Below, one piece after another: positions 25,355-42,983 of a DNA stretch of 64,000 nt (its first letter is position 1; the number at the start of each line of letters is the position of its first letter). The DNA comes from Citrus sinensis (taxonomy: Eukaryota; Streptophyta; Magnoliopsida; Sapindales; Rutaceae). A program made the position numbers and the translations under genes. The stretch spans positions 3,534,001 to 3,598,000 of the forward strand of contig NC_068557.1 in NCBI RefSeq assembly GCF_022201045.2, read 5' to 3'. The notes below the pieces were generated by a model. It was not told the origin of the DNA, ran no database searches, and saw only the letters and a program-made list of their open reading frames with translations.

Positions 25355-25423
25355 ATGCACAGAGACACAGATAAAACAGACGGTTCATTGCAAAACTGGG
25401 TCGTTTTTAGTTGGCCTAATTGA
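25355..25423 (+). other. Upstream open reading frame in the hexokinase-like leader
   Basis: ATGCACAGAGACACAG starts a 22-codon frame ending TGA at 25421-25423, 94 nt before the main ATG at 25517. If the leader is not spliced there, it could dampen translation. Peptide: MHRDTDKTDGSLQNWVVFSW then PN. No conservation can be judged. Confidence 0.4.
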
Positions 25424-25516
25424 TCAACCAACTGATAAACAGATTATTTATTTATTACTATTATATGGGTATTTGATATATGATCATAATAATAATATAT
25501 TTGGCAGAAAGAGAGT

Positions 25517-30268
<4,752 letters not shown>

Positions 30269-30647
30269 ATATATATATATATGATTATCTATATATAAAT
30301 ATAGCCCCTGTAAATGTAGAATTCATTTTATCTGTTTCATATATATAAAGGAAAGGTCCGTCTCTTAGTTAATCTTTCTCAAGTTTCCCTCATTGTATCC
30401 TTATGTTTTTTTTTTTTTTCAAAATTCTTTTGAAGTCATTGTACAGTGAAGCTAGCATTGGCAATGTGAAAATTATTGTTCTTTGCCTTACCAGAAAAAT
30501 GAAAATTTTAATATTTTTAATTTTTATTTATTTCTTTTTTTCACGATATGATGCCTTGAGTGGAACCCTTGGATGTATTGTATGTCATTTTATAATGGAG
30601 ATTTGAAGCTTGTTAAGGCTTGCAATAATGTTAAATTAGAGTTTAAC

Positions 30648-30708
30648 TGAGGTAATTAGCCTCAAAATCTGCGTTTTCTGAGGTAATTAGCCTCAAAATC
30701 TGCGTTTT
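30648..30708. repeat. Perfect 31-bp tandem duplication
   Basis: TGAGGTAATTAGCCTCAAAA plus TCTGCGTTTT occurs twice, starting at 30648 and 30679. The unit itself holds the palindrome GAGGTAATTAGCCTC. It lies about 380 bp past the hexokinase-like stop codon. Confidence 0.9.
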
Positions 30709-31947
30709 AACTTTGTGGAACGAAATACATTATAGGTGCGTTTGGCATGTTATATTACATTATATTGTATTAGTTATATCACATTATGACGTGATGCATT
30801 AAGATACATTACATTAAGTTGTAATATAATATCATATTTGGTATAATGTGAATTATATTATATAAAATAATATTATTTACACGCGAGGGTTACTTTAGGT
30901 ATTTTTTATTGTATTAACTACTTTTTTAATGCAGTGTAATGCAATGAAAAATTGCAGTAAAATATGAGTTAGTTAAAAAAATAATATTTTAATGCAATGC
31001 GATTTAGTGAAATATAAGGAATTGAATGCATTCTATATGTATGTTAATGCACTTAAGTTCTGTGCATTATTATTAGATTGAATGAATCTTATAAGGACGC
31101 GAAATACCTATAAAGCTAACAATATCATTAAAATATGATAAAAGCATACAATATCATTTGAATATGATAATGTATCACATTGATTTTACAACATAGACTC
31201 AGTGTATCCCTAAACAAAGTCATAATCGTACCATACTAGTTCCCAAAAAAATTAAAAAAAATAAAAATTGGACCTATCTTATTTCTTTATCCACCTATCA
31301 CTATAATGGGCAGTTGATCATTGACCTCATCTTATGAGTTCGGTGGAGAATATAAGGTCAACGTCTATTAATAGAGTCCTTAAAAAACTTTGATGGTGGT
31401 TGCTAATCAAAGCATATTGTAGGCAATGAAAAGGAAAGATCGAAGCCTTGGGCACTTTCAAATGTTCTAGTGGTGGCTACCAGTGATGACTCGTATAAGC
31501 TTGGATAAGTACAAATAAATTGTTCAATATCATACAAAGAATTAAGACATTAATATATACATTTGTATAATATAATATAATATATATGTAAGCCCATTGA
31601 GCATAACTCAATTAAACACGAATGCTCAATGCGCTTGTGGTCATCTGAGTTCAATTGATAATAGTGGGATAAAGGTTGGTGTTTAGGGATTGAGACTTCC
31701 TATCTCTATCAACTAATCCATTCCCTACTTATGTAAATGAGGATCGAATCACAGATCTTTAGTAACTTAACAAATTTTCAATCTTTCTTCTTGGACTGTT
31801 GGATTAAAATATATTTTCCCTTAAATAAAAGTAATGATCTTTTTTTTTTTATTGTCATATATTCATTCATTGAATCCACTCAATCTTATATATAGTATAA
31901 ATTTAAAGTTGAAAAGTAGATTTCATATTGTAATCGAATAAAACTGA

Positions 31948-32523
31948 TGGTGCGTTTATTTCCCCCGAATTGGAATAAGTAGGAATTGGAATGAGATAGA
32001 ATTGGAATGGACGAGAATATGAATTAGAATAGATTGTTATAAGTTACTAAAATGTCTTTAGTTAAAATTATATATTTTTCACTAACAAAACAAATAAGTA
32101 AACATTTTTAAGAAAAATAAACATGCAATTAGAAAGTTGTAACTAACAAAACAAAGTATTATAACATTGTTTACGAACATTTGAACATATTCATTTTCAT
32201 TTAAGCAATTAGAATTCTGTTAGAATTTTATACCTATATAAAAGGACAAATATAAAGTTTAAATTTATTCCTCTTTAAATTATTATTATTATTATTTAAA
32301 TGGGTAAAAAGGAATATTTAATTTTCTTTAGGGATAAAAGTGTTAATTTATTTCCCATTTTCATTCTCACCTCTCCATGAGAATATGATTTGCATTCTTC
32401 ATTCCTAAATTTATGGGTCCTATCCAAAATCCATTCTCATTCTTTGATGTTTTTAGCCAGTAAACATTATCAATGAGGAGTGAAAATCATTCTCATTTCC
32501 TAATCTAAGAAGTAAATACACTA
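31948..32523. mobile_element. MITE-like element of about 576 bp
   Basis: Left end TGGTGCGTTTATTTCCCCC pairs with the complement of the right end, TAGTGTATTTACTTCTTAG. Subterminal ATTGGAATGAGA/TCTCATTCC strings recur in opposite orientation on the two sides (31985-32030 versus 32350-32500). There is no coding capacity and the target duplication is not resolved. Confidence 0.6.
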
Positions 32524-33203
32524 TAAATCCAATATAAGATTTTAAATTTCACACTATAATCAAATTCAACGGATATTATTAAGTGGTTTTGACACTTTTC
32601 TTATATAAAAGACATGCACGGTTATATCGTTTTAGTACATAAAATATCAATTTTAAAAATAGTAAAAGTAATATAATATCCAATAACAATAGACGGAGAA
32701 TAAACATAATCGATAAGTCACATAGTACCTAGAAAAGCATTCAAAACTCTCTTCTATTTGAATGAATTACGACCATTAAAATACCGACAATCATTGCCAG
32801 CAAACCTTCAATTTCACAAAAAGGAAGCCCTTATCTGGTTGAAATTTTAGCTCACACAAAAATAATTATAGGAAAATTATCTACCGACCATTTATTTTTT
32901 CATACTTTTTAAAAAACACATATTTTATTTTTTATATCTCAATTCCACGTTTGAAGTTACATTTTCTTATACCAGTCCACTTCCATATACACACAGTTAA
33001 AATAACTAACGGAAAACTAGGCAAATGATTTTTTGCCCCCAAAAGTAAAATTAAAATTTTATCCTAAATAAATGCCAAAAAAGTCAAATTTAATATTATA
33101 GTTTCAATTTTCATCTTTCTCCGATAAAATTAATTTCTTTGAGCTAATTCTCCCCCAATCTATTTGAGGGAACGAACCTTTTAATTTATTCACATGTTTT
33201 GAC

Positions 33204-33459
33204 TTAACATACTTCAATGTCTTCTTCAATTTCTAGGACTTCTATGAAATTACATGCTATACACACAAGAGCAAAGGCCCCTAGCACAAAGCACAGTTGA
33301 AACAGCCTCAACACTGCTAAAGCTGTCGCCGTAAACCATAACCCTTCGATAACATTCATGGCCAAAATCGTCCTCATGTAGATGCCTTCTGTCAACGACG
33401 ACGTCAAGAACACTATCCCTGCAGTACCGATGAAGCAAAGCTGCCACATCACCACATTG
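33204..33459 (-). pseudogene. Broken 3' exon, probably of a purine-permease-family transporter
   Basis: After a CAATAG acceptor-like site at 33460, the minus strand reads a hydrophobic stretch (MWQLCFIGTAGIVFLTSSL, then GIYMRTILAMNVIEG). It then continues better in the next frame (VMVYGDSFSSVEAVSTVLCA then RGLCSCVYSM). The order WQLCF...FLTSSL...VYGD.F...V.STVLC..G..SYVYGM is what I remember from the last helices of plant purine permease (PUP)-like carriers. At least one frameshift, an early stop and missing upstream exons make it a relic. The family call is tentative; a membrane protein is likely. Confidence 0.45.
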
Positions 33460-35393
33460 CTATTGAAAAAGTAAGTGAAATTACTAAAACATATAAAATG
33501 AACTTCAAACGATTAAAGATATGAATTGAAATCAGTAATTGTCACTCATTTAGCTTGGTGCTAGTTAACTAAACACCACCCATTTTTTTTTTTTTTTCAT
33601 TTTCTAACCAATCGACATTGCACTTCTTTCTTTTTTTCTTTTTTTTTTTCAATTTCTAGTACGATTTCAGATAAGGGTTCATTTATTAAATTTTAAATTG
33701 AAATAACGAATAATAAAATACTTTATACATGATAACCAATGTATGTAACATATTATTTAAGATACAAACCACAAATTGTCGATAGCATAATTATCTAGAA
33801 GCTGAGGAGCTATGTAAAATGGAAATACAATTGAAAAGAAAGGATCATAGGTTATATTTTTATCTCTATTCAAAAATTTGGATAAATGATCGTAGGAACT
33901 CGCACTATTGTAGCCATACAATCAAACAATTAGGGGTAAAATGACTAATATAAAATATTATGCAGGAAAAACTTTATAGCCTTACTTCACTGCTTTTATA
34001 ATTTTATCAGTATTTCAACTAACACGTCTTAAGAAAACCAAAGCTTTAAAAGAAAGTAGCTTAATTGTGAAGATTGGAGAGCAAATATATAGTTTTAAAT
34101 GTTTTTGTTATGTTTTCTTTTAGATAATAGATTTAATTTTGATTGATTTTTAATATTAGAACAATATTAGAGATCCTAATAATTGAGTCTCAACTGTTAC
34201 GTGTCATTCATATATTAAATAGTGAACCTAATAACTGATAGAATTAATATTTCTTAAGTTGGGATTCAACAGATGAGATCCCTAACATTACTTGTAATAT
34301 TAAGTTGCACATTTTGGCTAATCAAATATCAAATTTGATGTTAGGATTTGTTTTTAATGGATATAAATTGGGTTTTGGACATTTACATTATGTAATTGAA
34401 CTAATAAATTATAAATGGATGAGATTTGTGTGATTTTAGAATATATTTAAATTTGAATTTGGTATTTAATCAATCCAAGATGATAAATTTGTGATGTTAG
34501 ATAATCAGATAGCGTTTATCATCTAAATTTTTAGATAAAGTGAGTAGCTATCTCCACTCCACTCTTTTAGTAGCTTATGAAAACTCAAACTTGTACCCTC
34601 AACGTATGGAGAGGCTTTGTGTCCACCACTAAACTCGCAGTCCGCGGTTACGAGAGGTTAAGGATAGAGTTACAAATCATGTCATGCCATATTGGTTTGG
34701 CATGCTTAATTTTGGCTTATGCCATGCTTAATTTTCAATAGCCCTTGCACGACTTATTAGCGAGTATTATTCATGCCATTTCATGCTCGGGGTTTCGATT
34801 ATTTTAATTATCATAGATTTTATTAATTTAAATTATTAAAATATCCCTAAACTATATCATGAACAATTATTTAAGAATTATTATTGAAGATGGTAGAATT
34901 TGATCCTTGAAAAAAAAAATTCTTTAACTAGTCTAATTTTTAAGTTATTTTTCTTATGCTGCTCAAGCCGGTAATGTAGTAATAATAGTAAAAATTTAGG
35001 TTTTTGATTTTAGAATATCAGTAATATAGTAATTGTAATTAAAAAAAAAAATTGGTATATTAATTTGATTAAATATTTAAAAAAATTTAATTAGTTTTTC
35101 TATGATTTTGCGTCGATCCACTTACTAAGAATGGCTATAATGTCTAAAATTTAAGACCATTAGAGGCTCTCATGTCGTTTTACACCGCTCTCACTGTAGT
35201 CAGGGACTTATGTGAATAAGTTAACATATTTATGAAAAAATGTAATAAACAGTTACAGTTTAGGGACTGACAATTAATTGTCTTTTACTTCACAAAACCT
35301 CAAGGGAGCTCGTTCTGAAAGACAGTTACATAAAATAAAAATCCTTCGACCAATCGAACGACACTGCGTGCTTCAAGCTTGCTTCAAACTCCA
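33460..35393. other. AT-rich spacer
   Basis: No gene, RNA or bounded element was recognised. The last 100 bp before 35394 will include the promoter and 5' UTR of the THUMP gene. Confidence 0.5.
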
Positions 35394-38300
35394 ATGGCGG
35401 CTGACAAGGGCAAGAAGAGAAGGCAATTTCTTCCTCATAACAGACCCGTGAAGAAGAAAGGGGCATACCCTTTAAGGCCTGGAATTCAAGGCTTCTTCAT
35501 CACTTGTGATGGTGGCAGAGAACGCCAAGCTTCCCACGAAGCCATATACGTTCTTGATTCTGTATCTTTTCTTATTTCTTTCGCTTATTTTTCATCTGGG
35601 TATTTTTGTTTCTTATTTCCAAGTTCAAATTCTCTTGCTTTGTTTTGTTCGTTCATTTTTTTGTTGGGTATATTTTACTTGAATATTTTGTTTGTTTGGT
35701 CCAGTCTTGGGAATTTGACTGTCATGATATAGACATATATTGCAGAAATAAGTAAACAATCTGCTTACTTTACTTAGGCTCCATTTGGTATTATGGCGCT
35801 GTGAATTAATAATTTTGACAAAATAATAAGGTTTCATATTTAAATTAATAATAAGGTTTCATATTTAAATTTCATCAAACAACTGTGGAGTGAAGTCACT
35901 TTAACTTCTTAACCATTGATGCAAATATTTACCAAGCATTTTAGAACTGTAGCTTAAAAGCTAAAGCTGTTGACGGCAGCCCCAAACAGAGCCTTAGCTT
36001 GGTGTTTGCCGTTTTAGTAGTCTTTTTGATTGGTCACTGCAATATTGTGTGTTATGGATCCCTCTAAGTTACATGCATGTACCTTACAACCCTCTCACAT
36101 GAATAGTGAGTGGACCCACATCATTCACTATTCATGTGAGAGGGGTGTAAGGTACATGCATGTAACTTAGCATTAGCCTGTGTTTATACTTAAAAGTTAT
36201 ATATCCAGTGTCTCTGAGATTATGACCTCAGTTAATGTGTTGCAAAAACTCTCACAAATTTTTTTTGTGTGTAATTTTATGCTTTGTCAAGGTAAATCCC
36301 TCAAATTTGGTTGTCAAGGAAATGAGTTTATGTTCTACTTTTCTTCTTAACTTTCCTAATTTTCTGTGAAGGAAAGGAGTTTCCATCACTTATTTCCTCT
36401 TCTCTTAAAACTCTTTTACATCTATTATATACTTCTGAAGTCTCTGAGTCATTAGTGTTCCAGGACCTGTCTACTCTTAGCAAACACATTCATTGTTAAA
36501 GAAACTAAGATTGTTGTGTCCAATTGAAGGGGAAGATCTGAGACAAATAGATGCCTCTTTATATGATGGAAGTTCTTTGCACCCCATTTGTTTGAGCAGA
36601 AACAATTTTTAGACCTAAGTAGATGAAATTTTGCACTTATAATGTGGTAGATTCTTGAAGGAAGTGGAGTAATATTGCATATAGGTTTCTTACTTCATGA
36701 TTAAGTCAGGAGTTGTAGATGGATGCAAAGCCATCTGTTAACTTTTTATTACACTCAAATCAGAGATGGTAGGCTGATATTTTTTCTTATTTTTGGATTT
36801 TGTTTTTTGCAATAATTATAGTTTTAAACACCAGAGTATCAAATCCAGATCCAGTCATATTTTGAATGACTTTCGCCTACGAGGTGATGATTTATTCCTC
36901 TGTATATACAGCTGATGATCGATTCCTTCAGTATTGATGTTCTTAATGTTAGAAAGAGGAAAAAAATCTTGTTAATTTCTTGAAACTAGAAAACTCTGTT
37001 TGAAGATGGGTAGAGTTCAAATTTTTATAGAAAAGGACCATGGTTTGGTAGTTGTTTTTTTTTTTTTTTGGGTCCTCCAAATTTTCTTAATAGGTAAAAA
37101 GGAAAATATTTGATTTTTTTTAATTGACTGTTGGCTGTGTGAAATAGACTTTGGAGTAAAGTTGTGCCAAATTTTGGAGTCTCTAAAATCCACTAAAAAA
37201 TTTCAGTAAAGCGTCTGCAGTGTGAATCTGAGGCACGAGGGTAAAAGGGTCTCCTTGACCCTTTGTTTTTAATAATTCTTATCGTACTTGATGATCCTGG
37301 TAGGTTCTACTAGATACCCCATTTACTATTGGCCTAAAATTCATTGTGTTTTGGTTTTCTTCCCCTTATGATTTCTGTTGCTTATAAAGGAGTTAAAACG
37401 TTAAACTTGATAGCATAGATCTTTTATTGTTATACTTTACATACGGGAAAGGCCAAAATACTTAATAATGTATTCCATTTTCCAGGTTGTTCTTTTTCCA
37501 GGTTGTTTTTTTAATTGAACTGCTGTTTTTGTTTGCTTTACAGTTCTATGAAGAGCTGGTCCACGGGAAGGGTACTGGTGTGAAACCTGCTGGGATCCCA
37601 AATAAACCTTTGAATAAAAAGATTGTATTTGCATCATCAAGTGACGATGAAGATGACAACGATAATGATGTCGGGGAGAAGGAGGAGGCAGTAGAGGGGG
37701 AGGGGAAGGACAAGGAGGGTGGAGAAGATCAAAAGGGGGAAGGGAAACATTCAGACACTTGTAAAGATGATGATCGAAGTCATGAAAGTTTAACTAATAA
37801 GAAGACTGATCCTCATGATGCAGAAAAAGTGTGCAGTGGAAAAGAAATGGAGGCAGTGACTGCTGAAAATAAAGAGGATGATAAAAATCATGAAAGTCAA
37901 ACAAATGAAGCTGAAGAGCCACCAGCCAAGAAACAGTGTCTAGAAGCAGGTGCATCGAAATCTGTGAATAATGACAAAGTGGAGGAGCAGTCCATCGATA
38001 AGCTAATTGAAGCTGAGCTTAAAGAGCTTGGAGACAAGAATAAGGTGAGTGAATTATTTTACCTTCCCTTCTGTTTTTCCTATCTGCAGGAATATGATTT
38101 TGGTTAATTATGAGTGTCTATTAGTTTCAGTTTTGACATTCCTTCTTATTTTTCTCCTTATTATGCGCTTTGAGTTTCTATAGATTTCAAATATATGTCA
38201 AACTAATACACTGGTGCAAATACACATCTGCTTGTGTGTGTGCCTTTTCCGGCGATTTTAGTTGGTATGTTTTCGTTTAGAAGTATTTTATGCAAAAGAC

Positions 38301-40674
38301 TGGCTGTAATTGAACTCTAAATTTAGGTTCTCTGGTTTTGATTTTTGGAAGTGTTCATAATTCACAAACGGGGTTGTGAAACAAGATGAACAAACAACAT
38401 GTTTTTTGAGTTAGCACTTAACCTCTAAGCTTAAGACAATACGGGTAAGGGCCACAACTATATTCAAGCTCTAATATGGTGTTCGATACTAAATTTTACA
38501 GGAAGAGCAATAAGGTGTATACAGATGCAGACACTTCTATACTTATATATTCTTTCACAACCTCAAAGAATGTTTAATTGTAACCAACCTCTATGCTGCC
38601 ATAAGAAATGATGAAATTATTCAATTAGTTCATCCTATGATATTCAGAATTTTTAAAAGAGCACTTGGTGTGAAACATACCATCAATTAATTAACCCTAG
38701 ACGTTTATTTAGGTGGATCTAGTCATACTAGATATGCACTAATAATATAATAAACTTTCCATTTAAGTTAATGACTTATTTTATTGCTTAGAATATAAAT
38801 ATGAAAATGATCATATTTTATTCATGAAGTAAATTTGATGGGTTCCACATCAAAAGAGACAAATTCGATAATTCCACCAAATGATTTGTGATGGATGAGG
38901 CATCAAAAAGTGCTGCAACATTGTAGTCATCTTATCTTTGGTACCTGGAGTTTAAATCTTTGAACTGATTCATATATATGTACTTATTATAGTCAATCTA
39001 CCAAAGACAAATTGGGAATATTTACTTATTATACATGTATACATTTTGAAGTTGGTGGGGACTGGGGAAATATGATTTCTTTTTTCTCCGAACTGACATT
39101 ATATATATATATATTGGTTTCAACAGAGGCGCTTTATAAACCTTGACTCTGGCTGTAACGGTGTTGCTGTCGTTCAAATGCGAAAAATAGATGGGGACCC
39201 CAGTCCCAAAGATATTGTACAACATATGATGACATCTGTTGCATCGACAAGGAAACCAATATCAAGGTTCATGCATTACTCTCTCTTATACTTTAGAATA
39301 TCGTGAACTTGCACTTAATAAACATCTAATGGTGACTGGAACTAAATTGTGTACCCTTTGTATCTTTGTCCGAAGGTCCATCTTAAGGGTGCTACCCATT
39401 GAATTGGCATGCTATACTTCTGAAGAGGAAATTTCAAGAGCAATTAAACCTCTTGTGGCACAGTATTTTCCATTGGAAACTCAAAGCCCTCAAAAGGTGC
39501 GATCTTTTATCAGTCTAATCATTTCTTATCTTTCTGTATATGGTAATGATGTTGTGATGTTCCTCCAACATGCTTGCTAAATTTTCTTAAGGTTAATCTG
39601 CCAAAGAAACATCTTTCCATGAGTTGCAACATATACTTTTACAACTCAAAATTACTTTTATATTCGTCATTTTATCAATATGAGTAATAGTTTTCAAGAG
39701 CTTGTCCTTATTAGAAAGTATTTTAGGCCTCCTTTGATACTTTTTCCTTTTGAAGGAAGCCCTTTTTGATACTTAATGGTGGAATAATGGCAAACATAAT
39801 AGTATTCATTTACTCACTTATCGGAGTTTTCATCTTAGGTCGTCTCAGGTAAACCCCCTCCTTCAAGTATAACGGAAAAAGAAAGTTGGGGAATATAATG
39901 GAAAATTGAAGTTAGGAGAATCTCAAAGGACTTTGGAACACTAATTCTAGTTCCACCTATTGGTCACACCATGGGTTTTCAGTTATAACTGTTGCAATGG
40001 CCTGTAAACTTTTCACTTGTTCTCTGCAGTTTGCTGTATTGTATGAGGCTCGTGCAAATAGTGGTATTGACAGGATGAAAATAATAAATGCCGTTGCAAA
40101 ATCTGTTCCTGCACCTCATAAAGTTGATCTTAGCAATCCTGACAAGACAATTGTAGTTGAAATCGTCAAGGTAAGAAAGTTGTCATATTCATGCTAAGTA
40201 CTAGTGTGAATATGCTTGAATAGTTCTCTCGTCACTCTATATTCACTTCTTTGTTTTTTTCCAATTGGATCCTCTTTGTTGATATGATGTTCTGTCAAGG
40301 ATTATTAGACTTGCAAGAAAAAAGTATACGAGAGGAGTTTCTCCTTTATTTTTTTCTAAACCTTCACAGTGACGAGGTAATTGGGAAATATTTCACCTTG
40401 TTGCATCTTTTGTGGGTTCAATAATAGGACAAATAATTTATATGTTTGTTCCGTCATCAAATCCTCCAGCTCCTTTTTATTATGCATCCAGATCTTGGTT
40501 CTGCCTTTTTTTTTTAATGCATATTTCTCTTTGTTGAAATTTGCATTCTTTGATGATGAACCTGATTCACTTTTCTTTAATTTTTGTTAGACCGTGTGCA
40601 TGATCGGAGTTGTTGAGAAGTACAAGGAATTGGCAAAGTACAACGTGAGGCAGTTGACATCACCAAAGCAATAG
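35394..40674 (+). CDS. TAN1: THUMP-domain protein, TAN1/THUMPD1 homologue
   Basis: Six exons: 35394-35561, 37544-38044, 39127-39266, 39376-39496, 40030-40170 and 40591-40674. The total is 1155 nt, 384 aa, in phase. The basic N-terminus (KGKKRRQFLPHNRPVKKKG) is followed by GFFITCDGGRERQASHEA, the family's N-terminal signature. A long acidic linker covers about residues 75-190 and is rich in E, D, K and G, including SSSDDEDDNDND. Then RRFINLDSGCNGVAVVQM and the THUMP domain follow, with VLPIELACYTSEEEI, FAVLYEARANSGIDRMKII and TVCMIGVVEKYKELAKYNVR. In yeast and human this protein binds tRNA and brings the acetyltransferase Kre33/NAT10 to make ac4C at position 12 of tRNA-Ser and tRNA-Leu. The ATG at 35394 was chosen because the upstream frame has no earlier ATG. 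Intron 1 contains a 107-bp palindrome. Confidence 0.92.
36064..36170. repeat. 107-bp near-perfect palindrome in intron 1 of the THUMP gene
   Basis: CTAAGTTACATGCATGTACC and onward (46 nt) is mirrored by a segment ending GGTACATGCATGTAACTTAG, with a loop of about 14 nt (GTGGACCCACAT region). One mismatch or bulge (CCCTC versus GAGGGG) is visible. It is probably a snap-back MITE; in the pre-mRNA it would be a tight hairpin. Confidence 0.85.
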
Positions 40675-40925
40675 TCAGAAGAGCATGGAATATTTAAGAC
40701 ACTTGCGTAGACTTTCACTTTTATGTTCCAACTAATGTTTTGAAACATATGCGTAATTTTGAAAGAGGATTTACATCATGAAGAATGGCCAGAGTAATGA
40801 GAGCAGTCCTAATTAGAAAGTTTTGCCATTTTTTTTTTCCTTTTTGATGGAAAAGTTAGAATGTTTTGCATAATGTTGACACCTATTAGGTTCCTAATTC
40901 TTACAAAGATAATTTTATGATCTCA

Positions 40926-41158
40926 GGGGGTGTTTTACACACATTACGATATATTGAATTAATATTATATTATATTTTATTATATAAATATTTATAAAAA
41001 TTAATATAATTTAGACTTATTAATATTTTAAAGTTTTATATTGTTAATTATATTAAATTTAATATTATTAATTATTTAAATTTGATATACAAAATAAAAC
41101 AATTCAAATGCATTAATTCTATGTACAATGTGCCTCTATTATTTTGTTAAACACAGAG
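40926..41158. mobile_element. Possible small inverted-repeat element
   Basis: GGGGGTGTTTTACACACATT at the left and, as complement, GGCTCTGTGTTTAACAAAAT at the right could be eroded inverted ends around a very AT-rich core. It lies between the convergent 3' ends of the THUMP and E2 genes. No target duplication is clear. Confidence 0.3.
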
Positions 41159-41575
41159 CCACTAATAGTGTTAGCCAATGCCAAACGTGACAATAATTGT
41201 ACATCAATGTGAAGTTATCAATACTCATCACTTCTACTGCTAGATATTGGGTGTTTTTGGGTTGTCTGCTTACTTTTAGGCTTCATTCACTACATTCTGC
41301 ATATTCCATCATTTTTTTTTAAATTTTTTTAATATTCTGTGTTTCTTTTTCTGGTAATCCAAGAATATGAGAGCTTGGAAAGATAAAGTGTCTAAAATAA
41401 AATCAATTCATAAAGGAGAAAATAAGGGCTCTTTAAATCTACAAAGAAACAAAGAAAGAATGAACCAAACTGAAAGAAAATTTCATTTAATCCTCTCTTA
41501 CAGAAAGAAAGAAAAAGATCTTGTATCAATCCCTTTTTCACACCCCTCTTCTAATTCCTTCAAATCTTCTCAGAA

Positions 41576-42983
41576 TTATGCACTTGGAGGCTTGTACAGC
41601 TTCTCAACCATCTTCCTATATTCTGCAAGATCATTGAAAAACCTTGTTCAGACATACAAAAGCAACCAAAAAGGTATATGCTGTTGGATAAAGAGAAAGG
41701 ATGATCCAGATTGCATATTATATTACCTTCTTGATTGCTCCAAAGTTGTGCTGCCTGGCTGTTTAGAGGAGAGCTAATGTTTGGTTCTGAAATAATACAC
41801 AGCACAAAGAGAAACAATCAATTAAGAAATTAACATCCAAAAGATCACAAAAATCCTTATCTCAGCTAATTCCTAGAAGGAAAATTTATACCTCCAAGCA
41901 GAGACTGGATCGATAGCAGAATGGTTCTCACATCATAAGCTGATGACCATTTATCCTGTATAAATCAAATCAGATCAAATCAACTCAAAAGCACATTCCA
42001 TAATCTTGAAAGAGATAATTGCTGCAAAGCAAAGGGTACCTGGAGAATGTCCAAGCAAATATTGCCGTAGATATCAACATTGGGGTGGAAGCAGCCGGTT
42101 TCGAACTTCACTTTAGGAGGCTTGAAGGGGTAATCATTGGGAAATGAAAGGGAAAGCCTGTATTCAGTTCCTTCGAAAACAGTGTCTTTGCTGCCCTGGA
42201 TCGTACCTTTCCAGCAGAATATGTTATCCTCCTCCGGGAATGCAGATATCCCAGAATCCCCACTCATCTATATAAGTAAATCAAAAAGAAGAGGAAAAAA
42301 ATTAGAAACCCAATTTTAGCTTAAGAAAAAACAAATAAAAAAAAAAGAGGAAAAAAATTAGAAATCCTATTTTAGCTTAAGAAAAAAACATATTCAGACT
42401 CTTTTTTATATTTTTTTAATTGTCTACTGTTTAATTGGCTCACAGGTAAGAAAATTCCTGGGATTGAAACTGAACATTTCCTCTTATGTTATTGAAAATC
42501 AATAAATTTTCCTAGCATTCAAAAAGAAAATTTTTGTCAGTCAACTCATCTATTATCAAAGAAAGCAAAAAAGGACGTAGAAACCATGTACTAGCTAAGA
42601 CAAATTGAGGTCCAAGACTATATTTTTGATGTTTTCCTTGTCAGTTTTCTTGGCATCCAAACAGAAAATTAGGGGAATTATTTAGGGTAACTAAATAGGA
42701 GGTTGCTGTGCTCACCATTAAGGCCATCAATTCAGATTGCAGCCTGTTAAATAAACATGAGAATAAGAGAAAAAATTATCAGATAATTACTCAAGTGAAA
42801 ATAAAGTGACATTTAACAAAAACCCAATTCAAATCATAACAAAGAGAACCAAAGAAAAAAGTACCTTTTAAGCACAGATTGCGTATCCACAGTCTTTAAA
42901 GTGTTGACGGGCTGTTTCGGTGCTGTTGCCGTTGTCGAAGCGGCCACCGGAGTATTGCCTTGGTAACCGTTAACTGTAGCCAT
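41576..42983 (-). CDS. UBC20: Ubiquitin-conjugating enzyme E2-C (UBC19/UBC20 type)
   Basis: Six exons: 42983-42865, 42743-42716, 42267-42040, 41955-41892, 41786-41727 and 41622-41576. The total is 546 nt, 181 aa, in phase. After an N-terminal extension ([16 protein letters not shown], about 40 aa) the UBC fold runs [68 protein letters not shown] and [20 protein letters not shown]. The catalytic Cys is the one in GNICLDIL, with the HPN motif upstream. UBE2C homologues pass ubiquitin with the anaphase-promoting complex to mitotic cyclins. Length equals the plant E2-C norm. UBC19 and UBC20 cannot be told apart here, so the symbol is approximate. A perfect MSA mitotic element lies upstream at 43328. 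Confidence 0.93.
42291..42389. repeat. 56-bp tandem duplication in an E2-C intron
   Basis: GAGGAAAAAAATTAGAAA followed by a TTTTAGCTTAAGAAAAAA string occurs at 42291 and again at 42347 with two or three changes. It lies in intron 2, just upstream (in gene direction) of the exon that starts MSGDSG. Confidence 0.8.

Larger units (their letters stand above)
30269..33203. other. Spacer with repeats and MITE-like sequence
   Basis: The 3' UTR of the hexokinase-like gene begins with a TA repeat at 30269-30284. The rest is AT-rich. A segment starting AGGTGCGTTTGGCATGTTAT near 30734 looks like a MITE end, but I could not fix its right end. No gene was seen. Confidence 0.5.

Noticed and set aside
39239..39580. 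113-aa frame across TAN1 exons 3-4
   Set aside because: Combines intron with exon 4 in an unspliced read; the spliced gene explains the coding part.
41367..41777. 136-aa plus-strand frame at the 3' end of the E2-C gene
   Set aside because: Overlaps the last two E2-C exons in antisense; Lys/Ser-rich chance frame.
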